Shown here piece by piece: positions 1 through 7,863 of a stretch of 64,000 nt of DNA. The DNA lies in contig NZ_RJAC01000007.1 in assembly GCF_003999975.1 (NCBI RefSeq), positions 248,001 through 312,000 on the forward strand. Reading direction: 5' to 3'. The stretch is from Actinoplanes solisilvae (lineage in GTDB: Bacteria; Actinomycetota; Actinomycetes; Mycobacteriales; Micromonosporaceae). The number at the start of each line of letters is the position of its first letter. Position 1 is the stretch's first letter. The notes below the pieces were generated by a model that did not search any database, was not told where the DNA came from, and saw only the letters and a list, made by a program, of their open reading frames with translations. Made by a program: the position numbers and the translations under genes.

Positions 1-2
1 TC

Positions 3-428
3 TCGAACATCGCGCTGGTCGCCGGCACCGTGGTGACGTACGTGGCGGCTCGTCAGGTGTTCGAACCGGCCCGGATCTCGGCTCTGGGCGGGTGCTTGAT
101 CGCGGCCGTGCTGATCGTCGGCATGCTGCTGGAGTCGTGGCCGCTCGACCGTTTCCCACCCGTCGCGGGGCGTCTGGCCGTGCTCGCGCTGGTCGCCATG
201 GTGACGCTGGTGACGTACGGGTTGCTGGCGGCCGCTGTCGGGAACCACGCTTGGCGACCAGGGGCGGAGGTCGACGACTGGATTACGTTCGCGTCGCTCA
301 ACGGCCTGGGTCTGGCCGTGATCCTGCACGTGGCGATCTGGCGCCGGTGGCCGGTCGCCGTCCTGAGAGAGGAACAACCGGATGGAAGAGCTGGACGAGC
401 CCACGAAGCGCCTGGTCGACGCCGCTAA
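3..428 (+). CDS. Membrane protein, 3' part (5' end outside window)
   Basis: The reading frame is open from the window edge, so the true start lies upstream. The visible part has at least three hydrophobic stretches separated by short loops, ending near a WRRWP motif, and reads as a small multi-pass membrane protein of unknown role. The last 47 bases overlap the start of the next gene, and the final residues (Arg/Gly-rich) are probably a non-functional tail. No family was recognised. Function unknown. Confidence 0.55.
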   Translation, partial: SNIALVAGTVVTYVAARQVFEPARISALGGCLIAAVLIVGMLLESWPLDRFPPVAGRLAVLALVAMVTLVTYGLLAAAVGNHAWRPGAEVDDWITFASLNGLGLAVILHVAIWRRWPVAVLREEQPDGRAGRAHEAPGRRR

Positions 429-702
429 CGCGGGGGACGTCGACGGGTTCCTGGCGGGCTTCACGGTCACCGGTGTCGTCGACGACTGGGGGCGCGAGTT
501 CAAGGGCGCCGACAAGATCCGCGGCTGGAGCGACCGGGAGTTCATCGGCAAGCAGGTCAGCCTCGACGTCGACAGCGTGCGGCGCCGGGGGAACGAGACG
601 ACGATCACGGCCACGGTGGGCGGCAACGGCTACAACGGGCCCAGCCACTTCACGTTCAAGGTCGACGGCGACCGCGTCGCGCGGATGACGATCCGGCAAT
701 GA
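382..702 (+). CDS. NTF2-like / SnoaL-like small protein
   Basis: This 106-residue protein begins with a helix (KRLVDAANAGDVDGFLAGF) followed by strands, the usual opening of the NTF2/SnoaL fold, where a cone-shaped barrel holds a small ligand or active site. The GVVDDWGREFKGADKIRGWSD stretch matches the typical strand-helix region of that fold. Start ATG at 382 follows an AGAGAGG-like ribosome site. Its stop overlaps the start of the acetyltransferase gene (ATGA), so the two are translationally coupled. Fold assignment is from pattern only; substrate unknown. Confidence 0.7.
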   Translation: MEELDEPTKRLVDAANAGDVDGFLAGFTVTGVVDDWGREFKGADKIRGWSDREFIGKQVSLDVDSVRRRGNETTITATVGGNGYNGPSHFTFKVDGDRVARMTIRQ

Positions 703-1418
703 TCGACAGCAACGTGCTCGCCGCGAACCGGGCCTACCTGCTCGGCTGGAACGACGGCCCCGCCGTGTCGGACATCTACCGAAGCGGGATTCCGCACGCC
801 ACCCTCAACGGCGTCGTACGCGTCACAGGGCGCCCGCTCGCCGAGGCGTACGAAGAAGCCCGTGACCGCCTCGACGGCGTGCCCCGCGTCTGGTGGGTGG
901 GCGAGGACAGCGAACCCGGCACCGCCGAAGGGCTGCTCGAACTCGGCGCCCGCCCGCTGGGTGACGGGCTGCCCGTCATGGTGACCGAGGTGGCGTCGGC
1001 GTCCGTGGTGCCCGACCCGTCCGGCCTGGAGATCCAGTACGCCGCCGACGTGGACGAGTTCGTGGCGGCGTACGCCCGGGTCTCGGGAATCCCGGAGAGG
1101 GGCGTGCCGCTGACCGTCGAGCGCGACAAAGCGTTCGGGGGATCGGTGATGCGGCTGGTCGGGCGGCTGTCGTCGGGCCAGATCGCCGGTACGGTCGAGG
1201 CGTGGTTCAGCCACGGGATCGTGACGCTGTACTTCGTCGGCACGCAGCCGGAGTTCCGCCGGCGCGGCATCGGCGCGTCGATGACCCAGGCGGTGCTGCG
1301 GCACGCGGCCGTGCGCGGGGTCGGCATGGCGGCGCTGACATCGTCCGACATGGCCGTCCCCGTCTATCGGCGCCTCGGCTTCCGCGAGGTGGGCCGATAT
1401 CGCCTGTTCACCTTTTAA
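699..1418 (+). CDS. GNAT-family N-acetyltransferase
   Basis: 239 residues. The C-terminal half carries the acetyl-CoA binding signature of GNAT enzymes, RRRGIGASMTQAVLRHA, followed by the SSDMAVPVYRRLGFREVGRY ending typical of the superfamily. The N-terminal 120 residues form a divergent first half, so this may be a degenerate double-GNAT. It would transfer an acetyl group from acetyl-CoA to an amine; the substrate cannot be read from sequence. The start ATG overlaps the preceding stop, implying coupled expression. It converges on the aldo-keto reductase pseudogene with a 4-base overlap. Confidence 0.85.
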   Translation: MIDSNVLAANRAYLLGWNDGPAVSDIYRSGIPHATLNGVVRVTGRPLAEAYEEARDRLDGVPRVWWVGEDSEPGTAEGLLELGARPLGDGLPVMVTEVASASVVPDPSGLEIQYAADVDEFVAAYARVSGIPERGVPLTVERDKAFGGSVMRLVGRLSSGQIAGTVEAWFSHGIVTLYFVGTQPEFRRRGIGASMTQAVLRHAAVRGVGMAALTSSDMAVPVYRRLGFREVGRYRLFTF

Positions 1419-2187
1419 CGCTCGCTGTCCAGCGTTGCCATCTGGGGCGGCGAGTATCGCGCGCCGGCCGCCGACCCCGCCGGGATCGCCGCCTCGATCT
1501 CGTCGGGGTCGATCTCGGTGTCCAGCGCGCCCAGCGACTCCTCGAGCCGGTCGCGCCGCCGCGCACCGATCAACGGCACGATGTCGCGGCCCTGCCGCAG
1601 CACCCACGCGATCGCGACCTGCCCGGTGGTGGCGCCGATCCGCTCGGCCGCCGCCCGCAACGCCTCGACCAGACGCAGGTTCTCGTCGAGGTTCTCGCCC
1701 TGGAACCGGGGGCTGTGCGCGCGAAAATCGTTGCCGGTCCCTGACGCATCTCCTCCAAGGCGCCCACGGTGTCCTCGACCGGGATCTGCGGATTGAGCCG
1801 GGCCGACCGATAGATGTCGATGTAATCGGTGCCGAGCCGCCGCAGCGAATAGGCGAGCCGGTCCTTCACCGCCGCCGGCGACACGTCATAGGGCACAGGT
1901 TGAAAGCCACCATCAGGCGTACGCCGTGAGCCGAACTTGACGCTGACCACGACATCGCCGCGATCGCGTTCCCTCAGGACCCGCCCGACGAGCATCTCGT
2001 TGTGCCCCGAGCCGTAGAAGTCGCCGGTGTCGACGAGCGTGACGCCCGCGTCGAGGGCCGCGTGCAGGGTGGCGACACTCTCCTGTTCATCGGCCGGCCC
2101 GTACAGATCCGACATGCCCATCGCCCCGAGCCCGAGGGTCGAAACCTCGGGCCCATTGACACCCAGCTTCCGCGTACCGATCGTCAT
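1415..2187 (-). pseudogene. Aldo/keto reductase, broken by internal deletion and frameshift
   Basis: The N-terminal half (start at 2187) is a normal aldo/keto reductase: GLGAMGMSDLYG, catalytic-site DTGDFYGSGHNE with Asp and Tyr, the Lys of VVVSVKFGSR, and RLGTDYIDIYR. After EEMRQG near 1742 the frame slips. The family's C-terminal sequence resumes in another frame, reading NDFRAHSPRFQGENLDEN and then RAAAERIGATTGQVAIAWVL down to 1415. About 85-90 residues normally found between these points (strands 5-7 of the barrel) are missing, so this is a deletion with a frame change rather than a sequencing slip. The gene cannot make an active reductase. Confidence 0.85.
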
Positions 2188-2325
2188 GCCTTTATTGCAT
2201 CGCCCGCGCGCCCGATCGCCGATGGGGGATTACCCCACTCCTCCACCACCCGGCGGTTGCATCTCGTGCCGCGATGACGCCGGGTCACTTCGTGCCGTCA
2301 CGCAGCAGTTACTCGGCCACGGCGA

Positions 2326-3456
2326 TCATTCTCGCAGCGCGTACTCGTCGAGGCGAGGATCGTCGGCCGGTAGTTTGCGCAGCCCGGTGAGAACGGTCCG
2401 CATCTCGGCGAGGTCGCCCTGGCCCTCGACTTCGGCCAGTGCCCAGGTGCCGTCCTCGGTCTCGTACGCGATCCGGTCCGTTTCCGCACCGTGCGGCGGC
2501 CCGAATCCGCTCAGTTGCTCGGTGTGCCCGGCCACGGTCCTGACCTGGAAGCCGACGATCGCGGCCGAGGCGAGCGGCCGTCCCCGACCGCCCTCGATCA
2601 TGATGTCGCGCTCCCGCCGGCCGTCATGCAGCCGGATGTACCAGGCGTCCGTGCGGGTGACCTTCGGGTAGGGCGGCCCGGATCGCCGATGCAGCAGCGT
2701 GAGACCGGGAGCGGCCCCGGGGTTCCACGTCGCCTCGTCGCCGTCGGTGCCGGTAGCGGCCAGCACGGCGCGGGCCTCCTTCAGCGGATAGCCCTCGACG
2801 GTGGCGTACCACTGCCGCTTTCGAGCGTCGGTCCAGAGCCACGAGTACGAGTCCGGGCCGCTGTTCACGAACCGCCGCGCTTTTTGTCCGTCGACGGTGT
2901 CGTCACGCCCGTCCGTCGCGGAGATGCCACGGGCGGGGCCGATCACCGAGACGCGCCCGGTCATTGTTCCGCCGGCGAACCTTCCAGCGACCAGAGAGGG
3001 CGTACGGCATGCCGCCGTCGCTGTCATGGAACGCGCGAAGACGGCCATCACCTTCCAGCCGCTGGGCAGCGTGGACGGCCAGAGCCGTACGGGCGATTGG
3101 TCGGGCCGGATCGGTGCCGCGTAACCGCTGTCGCCGCCGCAGTCCAGGGAGCCGTCGGCCGCAATCGCCGCGTCGATCAGGGGGGCGCTCTCGGCAGGCT
3201 GCCCGGTTGTCCGCGACCAGATCTCCGGCACCGCGACGGTCAGCGCGAGCGGGACAGCGACCGCGGCGACGGTGAACCCCGCGAGGAGGGCCGGCCATTG
3301 TGGTCCCCGGCGGCTCCGCTTGCTTGCCGGGGCAGCGGCGCTCCGGCGGCCGTCGACCACGGTTCGCAGCACGGTAAGTCGCGCCGGGTCACCGGGCGCG
3401 GGCTCCGGGACGGGATTGAGGTTTGCCAGGTCGGCGAGAGGGTCACCGCGGTTCAT
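2326..3456 (-). CDS. Single-pass membrane protein, CU044_5270-like
   Basis: 376 residues from the ATG at 3456, which has AGGAAGG eight bases upstream; a longer upstream reading has no such site. The start MNRGDPLADLANLNPVPEP, a short cytoplasmic Arg/Lys-rich stretch, one transmembrane helix (about residues 50-75) and an extracytoplasmic domain of about 290 residues match the CU044_5270 type of actinobacterial membrane proteins. Those usually sit just downstream of an ECF sigma factor and may act as its sensor or anti-sigma partner. Here no sigma factor precedes it, so it is an orphan. Role is inferred from architecture only. Confidence 0.7.
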   Translation of the reverse strand: MNRGDPLADLANLNPVPEPAPGDPARLTVLRTVVDGRRSAAAPASKRSRRGPQWPALLAGFTVAAVAVPLALTVAVPEIWSRTTGQPAESAPLIDAAIAADGSLDCGGDSGYAAPIRPDQSPVRLWPSTLPSGWKVMAVFARSMTATAACRTPSLVAGRFAGGTMTGRVSVIGPARGISATDGRDDTVDGQKARRFVNSGPDSYSWLWTDARKRQWYATVEGYPLKEARAVLAATGTDGDEATWNPGAAPGLTLLHRRSGPPYPKVTRTDAWYIRLHDGRRERDIMIEGGRGRPLASAAIVGFQVRTVAGHTEQLSGFGPPHGAETDRIAYETEDGTWALAEVEGQGDLAEMRTVLTGLRKLPADDPRLDEYALRE

Positions 3457-3612
3457 CGGACGCCTTCCTGCGCGCGGACAGTGGAGGGGAGGACTGGCTC
3501 TATCGCTGCTCGTGCGGCGCGTGCTCCGCCACATCGGCTCCTCCCCGTCATCGGTCCTCACCCAGGACTGTGTCCGGACACCCGAGGAGCATTACCTGCT
3601 CTACTGCCAGAC

Positions 3613-4305
3613 ATGCCGTTGCTCTTCGCCGACCTCGACAACACGCTGATCGACCGCGACGCCGCCTTCCGCACCGCCGTCACCGCCTTCCTGGCCGTCC
3701 ACGACCAGCCCCGTACGGACCTGGCCTGGGTGATGGAGATCGACGGCAGCGGGCACGCACCCCGCGACGTGGTGGCCGCCGCCCTGACCAGCCGCTACCC
3801 ACACTTGTCGCCGGCCATCGGCACTCTGCTCGACAACGGCGGCGCCGAACACGCGACCCTGTCCGTCGCCACCGAGAACGCCCTGCGAGAGGCCCGAGCC
3901 GCCGGCTGGACCTGCGTGATCGTGACCAACGGGCGCACCGTTCAGCAGGAGGCCAAAATTTACCGGACCGGCCTCGACCGCTTGGTTCACGGATGGGTCG
4001 TCTCAGAATCCGCGGGCCACCGAAAACCAGATCCCCAGATTTTTCACCTGGCCGCCGACCTGGCCCTCCGTGACGTCCACTCTGTCCGTCCCGTGACGTC
4101 GCGTTCGGAGTGGACCAGTGGCGACTGGCTCATCGGCGACTCGCCGCAGGCGGACATCGCCGCTGCCGTAACGCTCGGACTTCCCAGCGTCTGGATCGCG
4201 AACGGTCGCCGGTGGCCCGAGACCGCCTTTCACCCGACCCACATCACCCCCGACGTGGCAGCCGCCATTCACCACGTCATCCGCTCGAACTCAACCCACC
4301 GGTGA
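3613..4305 (+). CDS. HAD-superfamily hydrolase
   Basis: 230 residues. All four HAD motifs are visible: nucleophile motif I FADLDNTLID near residue 5, motif II TNGR, the motif III lysine in GHRKPDPQIF, and motif IV IGDSPQADI. The order and the alpha-helical cap between motifs I and II match phosphatases acting on small phosphorylated metabolites (Gph/YjjG-like); substrate unknown. The start at 3613 is chosen because it lies just before motif I; the frame is open far upstream without a plausible start. It ends at a strong hairpin and faces the alcohol dehydrogenase gene. Confidence 0.85.
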   Translation: MPLLFADLDNTLIDRDAAFRTAVTAFLAVHDQPRTDLAWVMEIDGSGHAPRDVVAAALTSRYPHLSPAIGTLLDNGGAEHATLSVATENALREARAAGWTCVIVTNGRTVQQEAKIYRTGLDRLVHGWVVSESAGHRKPDPQIFHLAADLALRDVHSVRPVTSRSEWTSGDWLIGDSPQADIAAAVTLGLPSVWIANGRRWPETAFHPTHITPDVAAAIHHVIRSNSTHR

Positions 4306-4313
4306 CCGGGAAG

Positions 4314-4350
4314 TCCCGAGGGGGACGGCGGGTTGCCGTCCCCCTCGGGA
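4314..4350. terminator. Bidirectional hairpin between convergent genes
   Basis: Perfect 16-bp inverted repeat (4314-4329 with 4335-4350) and a 5-base loop, in the 88-base gap between the HAD gene and the alcohol dehydrogenase. There is no T-run, as is common for actinobacterial terminators. It can serve both strands. Confidence 0.8.
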
Positions 4351-4393
4351 GCCGACCCTCAGGCCGGGGATCGGGCCGGCTCAGCGGGGACGG

Positions 4394-5401
4394 TCACTGG
4401 GTGGTGAGGACCATCCGGAAGCGGGCGTCGCCCGACATCATGCGGTCGTACGCCTCGGCCGCGTCGGTGAGCGGGGCCAGTTCGGTCAGTGCGCGGATGC
4501 CCTGGGCCGCCGCGAAGCGCAGGTTCTGCTCGTTCTCGGCGGGGGTGCCGGTCAGGGAGCCGACGATTTCGACGTCCTGCATGATCAGGGTGACCGTGCT
4601 GACCTCGATGGGCTGCTCGGTTATGCCGACCGCGACGAGCTTGCCGCCGCGGGCCAGGCCGCCGATCAGGGGCGTCATGTTGCTGTTGGCCGCCGTCGCG
4701 ATGACCGCCGCGGCGCCACCCAGCTGCTGGAGCTCGGCGGCGACGTCGGTCAGGGAGCTGTCGATGTAGTAGTCGGCGCCCAGTTCCTTGGCCAGCGTCG
4801 CCTTCGCCGAGCCGCGGGCGATCGCCGCGACGCGTAGGCCCATCGCCCGGGCGTACTGGAGTCCGAGGTGGCCGAGACCGCCGATGCCCTGGATCGCCAC
4901 GAGGTCGCCGGGGCGGGCGCCGCTGCGCATCAGGGCGTTGTAGACGGTGAAGCCCGCGCACAGCAGGGGCGCGGCCTCCTCGGAGGTCAGCTCGTCGGGG
5001 ATCGTGACCAGGCTCGAGGCCCGGGCGTAGAGGACCTCGGCGTACCCGCCGTCCTTGTGCACGCCCGTCCACTGCTGGTTGGTGCAGCCCACGAAGTCGC
5101 CGCGGCGGCAGTTCGCGCAGGTTCCGCAGTGGCCGGCGAGGAAGCCGACGCCGACGCGGGTGCCGATCGCCCAGCCGGTGACGCCTTCGCCGAGGGCGTC
5201 GATGACGCCGACCGCTTCGTGGCCGGGGGCCGGCGTGGGTTCGCCGTGACCGTACGGGTGCACGGCGAGCGAGTCGCTGTGACAGACACCGCACGCGAGC
5301 ACCTGGATGCGGACGTCCCCGGCGCCCGGGGGTGTCAGTTCGCGCGCGGTCGGGCGCAGTGTGCCGTCGGAGTCGACGTGGATGGCGAGATAGGTGGGCA
5401 T
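4394..5401 (-). CDS. Zinc-dependent alcohol dehydrogenase (AdhP-like)
   Basis: 335 residues. The catalytic zinc site is present (CGVCHSD, and GHEAVGVI), as are the four structural-zinc cysteines in CGTCANCRRGDFVGC and the Rossmann motif IQGIGGLGHLGLQYA, so it should oxidise or reduce short alcohols/aldehydes with NAD(P). Start at 5401 is set by GGAGG five bases upstream; an in-frame ATG at 5413 overlaps that site. A TetR gene lies directly upstream on the same strand, and an operator-like motif shared with the TetR gene sits 20 bases before the start, so repression by that TetR is likely. Confidence 0.92.
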   Translation of the reverse strand: MPTYLAIHVDSDGTLRPTARELTPPGAGDVRIQVLACGVCHSDSLAVHPYGHGEPTPAPGHEAVGVIDALGEGVTGWAIGTRVGVGFLAGHCGTCANCRRGDFVGCTNQQWTGVHKDGGYAEVLYARASSLVTIPDELTSEEAAPLLCAGFTVYNALMRSGARPGDLVAIQGIGGLGHLGLQYARAMGLRVAAIARGSAKATLAKELGADYYIDSSLTDVAAELQQLGGAAAVIATAANSNMTPLIGGLARGGKLVAVGITEQPIEVSTVTLIMQDVEIVGSLTGTPAENEQNLRFAAAQGIRALTELAPLTDAAEAYDRMMSGDARFRMVLTTQ

Positions 5402-5420
5402 GAAAACCTCCAAGGAAGGT

Positions 5421-5433
5421 GACCGGTCGTCTT
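5421..5433. promoter_or_regulatory. Candidate TetR operator upstream of alcohol dehydrogenase
   Basis: GACCGGTCGTCTT. It matches the site in front of the TetR gene (6125-6137) at 12 of 13 positions and is an imperfect inverted repeat around a GATC/GGTC core, the kind of site bound by NemR-like TetR repressors. Confidence 0.6.
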
Positions 5434-5543
5434 AAACAGGTCAGAAAGCGGGTATCAAGGCAGGAAACGGACGGGCAGAGAAGCTGAGGGTGCCGCGGCG
5501 AGCACCTCAGAAGTGGCCGAAGGGCGCGTGCCGGGGTGTCCTC

Positions 5544-6113
5544 TTAGGAGATTGCTTCGAGGATGATGTCTATGTGGGTCAGCGGCGTGGTCGAGTCGCC
5601 GGTTACTTTGGCTCGCAGGGCGCCGCCCTCGAAGGCGTCGATCAGCATGGTGGCCAGTTCCCGGGCGGGACGCTTCGAGGTGATCTCGCCGGACTGCTGG
5701 GCCGCCTCGACGGTCGCCGCGACCGCCGCGGTCCACACGTCCAGCCCGCCCGCGACCGCCTGCGTCACCTGTTCCCCGCTCGACGGGCTGTCCGCCGCGA
5801 ACGTCCCGAACAGGCACCCGTACTCCGTGCCGGTCGAGACCACCCGCGCGACCTGGGCCGCGAAGTGGGCCCGCAGCCGTTCCACCGGATGCGGCCCGTC
5901 GAACCCCAGCGTCGACAGGTCAGTGGCTTGGGCATACCGGACGGCGATCTCGGCGGCCAGGGCCTGCTTGCTCTCGAAGTGGTTGTAGAACGACCCCTTC
6001 GGTACCCCGGCGGCGGTGGTGATGTCCTGCACGCTGGCCCCGTGGAACCCGCGCTGCCGGAACACGTCTTCGGCGTTCTCGACGAGCTGATTCCGTACGC
6101 TTCTCTGTGGCAC
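5544..6113 (-). CDS. TetR-family repressor
   Basis: 189 residues from the GTG at 6113. The N-terminal HTH is typical (ASVQDITTAAGVPKGSFYNHF), followed by a helical ligand-binding domain with TEYGCLFGTFAAD, a stretch seen in TetR proteins that govern oxidoreductase genes. The gene sits just upstream of the zinc alcohol dehydrogenase, and both have the same 13-base motif in front, so it probably represses itself and the dehydrogenase. The Cys in EYGCLFG could sense an electrophile, as in NemR; that is inference. Confidence 0.85.
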   Translation of the reverse strand: MPQRSVRNQLVENAEDVFRQRGFHGASVQDITTAAGVPKGSFYNHFESKQALAAEIAVRYAQATDLSTLGFDGPHPVERLRAHFAAQVARVVSTGTEYGCLFGTFAADSPSSGEQVTQAVAGGLDVWTAAVAATVEAAQQSGEITSKRPARELATMLIDAFEGGALRAKVTGDSTTPLTHIDIILEAIS

Positions 6114-6124
6114 CTGACGAATAT

Positions 6125-6137
6125 GACCGATCGTCTT
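6125..6137. promoter_or_regulatory. Candidate TetR autoregulatory operator
   Basis: GACCGATCGTCTT, 12 bases before the TetR start, nearly identical to 5421-5433. The core is close to a palindrome (GAC-CGATCG-TC). Confidence 0.6.
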
Positions 6138-6411
6138 GGATCGCGTCAACGTTCGGTGGCCAGCCTCACCACGCGCGTGTCGCCGAGCACGAACCGCACC
6201 GAGGCACCGCGATCGGGCCAAGCCCCGGACCGGGACCAGGCCGTACGAGCGTCGGGTGACGTCATTTCGTCACGCGAGGCGCGGCCGGGTAGCACGGCCC
6301 TGACTTGGAGTCACACGTTCACGCGATGTGTCACGCCCTTGCGTCGGCAATGGTCGAGGAAGGCAAGGGCGAAGGAACGCGACGGGCCGGAGCGAGGGGG
6401 AGGCGACGGAG
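6138..6411. other. Intergenic region between TetR and STAS genes
   Basis: No convincing complete gene. An inverted repeat GTGACG/CGTCAC lies at 6256-6273. On the minus strand a frame of about 35 codons ends TRVVRLATER before a TGA near 6155; it looks protein-like and might be the end of a lost gene, but I cannot assign it. Confidence 0.35.
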
Positions 6412-6834
6412 ATGTCCACGAACACCGCAGAGGGCTGGCCGCTGGAGGTCACGGCCATGACGAGTCCGCCGGGGGCGCACATCGCCGGCGAGATCGACCT
6501 GGCCACGTTGCCGATCTTCGACCTGACGCTGGAGCTGCTGGTGGGCTGCGCCAGCGACGTGGTCATCGACCTCAACGAGGTGACATTTCTCGACATAGGC
6601 GGCGCGAGAGCCCTGGCCCAGGCCACCAGACGCGTGCACGACCTGGGCCGTCGGCTGTGGATCCGCGACCCGTCAGCGCAGGTGCGGCACCTGATCGCGT
6701 CGCTCGGCTGGGCCGGCCTCTACGACTGGGAACCGGGCATGAGCCTGGCCACGAGCTCGGCGATCGGGCCGGTCCGCGCCGAACGGAAGCCGGTTCCGGC
6801 CCAGAGGTTGATCGCGTCGGCGTCGGCCGCCTGA
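6412..6834 (+). CDS. STAS-domain protein (anti-sigma factor antagonist type)
   Basis: 140 residues from the ATG at 6412, preceded by GGAGG. Residues about 10-105 show the STAS pattern: AHIAGEIDLATL, then VVIDLNEVTFLDIGGARAL, in which a Ser or Thr expected near the helix start is replaced by Asp-Ile-Gly. Such proteins bind anti-sigma kinases in partner-switching. Loss of the phosphorylatable Ser suggests a variant that is not switched in the usual way. The last 38 residues run antisense across the end of the nitronate monooxygenase gene and may be a non-conserved tail. Confidence 0.75.
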   Translation: MSTNTAEGWPLEVTAMTSPPGAHIAGEIDLATLPIFDLTLELLVGCASDVVIDLNEVTFLDIGGARALAQATRRVHDLGRRLWIRDPSAQVRHLIASLGWAGLYDWEPGMSLATSSAIGPVRAERKPVPAQRLIASASAA

Positions 6835-7721
6835 GCCGCGGCGGCCCGGATCGGCGCGGTCAGGTGGTGGATCGCCGGATAGCCGACCGGGGCGGCGGCC
6901 GAATAGGTGTCGGTGAACCGGTTGCGCAGCGCCCGCGCCGGCTGCCCGGTGAAAGCCCTGGTCACGACGGTCTCAACGGCCCGGCCGGTCAGCATGAAGT
7001 CGCGCTGGGCGGCGCGTGTGCCGGCCTCGTCGGCCAGCAGGAAAGCAGTGCCGGCCTGGACAGCGGCGGCGCCCTCGCGCAAAAGAGCCGCGACGTCGGC
7101 GGCCGTTTCGACGCCACCGGCCGCGACGACGGGCACCTCGAACCCGACCGCGGCCAGCACCTCGAGAGTGGTGCGGTCACCCGCGAACGAACCCGGCGAA
7201 GTGGTGGCCGAGTGCCCGCCGGCCGAACCACCCTGGGCGATCAGCGCGTCCGCCCCCACGGCGAGCGCCCGCCGTGCCTCGTCGGTCGACGTCACCGTGA
7301 TCAGCACGCGGCTCCCGCCCCGCTGAAGCGCGGCGACGACGTCGCGGGAGGGCTTCCCGAAGGTGAAGCTGACGAGCGGAACCCCGTACGCCCGGGCCAG
7401 TTCGACCTTGTCAGCGAAGTGATCGTCGTCGTCGAGCCGCAGCGGAGGCAGTTCGACGCCGTAACGCTCGGCCTCGGGCCTGAGCAGCTCGCGGTAGCGG
7501 GCGACAGCCTCCACGTCGGGCGGGGGAGGACCCGGCACAAAGATGTTCAATCCGTACGGCCCGTCGACCGCGCGCAACTCGTCCTCGACGACCGACGGCT
7601 TCTTGTAACCGGCGGCGAGAAAGGCGGTGGCCCCGGCTTTCATGGCCGCCGTGACGAGCGCGGGCGTGGAGGGGCCACCCGCCATCGGAGCGACCACGAG
7701 CGGACGAATCAGGTCGAGCAT
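6720..7721 (-). CDS. Nitronate monooxygenase (2-nitropropane dioxygenase family)
   Basis: 333 residues of an FMN-dependent TIM barrel. PLVVAPMAGGPSTPALVTA at the start and the phosphate-binding run GADALIAQGGSAGGHS followed by VPVVAAGGVETAADVAALL are diagnostic of this family. The end, AINLWAGTGFRSA, is also conserved, so this frame is the real one in the 115-base overlap with the STAS gene. It would oxidise alkyl nitronates such as propionate-3-nitronate, a plant and fungal toxin. The start ATG follows a weak ribosome site. Confidence 0.9.
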   Translation of the reverse strand: MLDLIRPLVVAPMAGGPSTPALVTAAMKAGATAFLAAGYKKPSVVEDELRAVDGPYGLNIFVPGPPPPDVEAVARYRELLRPEAERYGVELPPLRLDDDDHFADKVELARAYGVPLVSFTFGKPSRDVVAALQRGGSRVLITVTSTDEARRALAVGADALIAQGGSAGGHSATTSPGSFAGDRTTLEVLAAVGFEVPVVAAGGVETAADVAALLREGAAAVQAGTAFLLADEAGTRAAQRDFMLTGRAVETVVTRAFTGQPARALRNRFTDTYSAAAPVGYPAIHHLTAPIRAAAAQAADADAINLWAGTGFRSARTGPIAELVARLMPGSQS

Positions 7722-7731
7722 GCGGGAAACT

Positions 7732-7839
7732 CTAGTCGTGGTGCTCGAGCCGGCTCAGGGTGTGATCGGCCACCGCCCGCCAGCCCGAGTCGATCGTCAG
7801 CGAGTGGCCGCGGTCGGCGAACTGCTTGAGCTCCGTCGT
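7732..7839 (-). pseudogene. 3' remnant of an alpha/beta-hydrolase gene
   Basis: Reading the minus strand to the TAG at 7732-7734 gives ELKQFADRGHSLTIDSGWR followed by AVADHTLSRLEHHD. This is the C-terminus of many alpha/beta hydrolases, including the catalytic His of the GHSLTID motif. Nothing upstream continues the fold: the frame runs into the 3' end of the TetR gene at 7864. Only about 35 codons survive. It is below the size of any functional enzyme and marks an old deletion. Confidence 0.7.
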
Positions 7840-7863
7840 AGAGCTTCTACCTCGCCCGGACGG

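Noticed and set aside
5490..7829. 779-codon plus-strand frame across TetR, STAS and monooxygenase genes
   Set aside because: It spans three convincing genes in other frames and has no family sequence.
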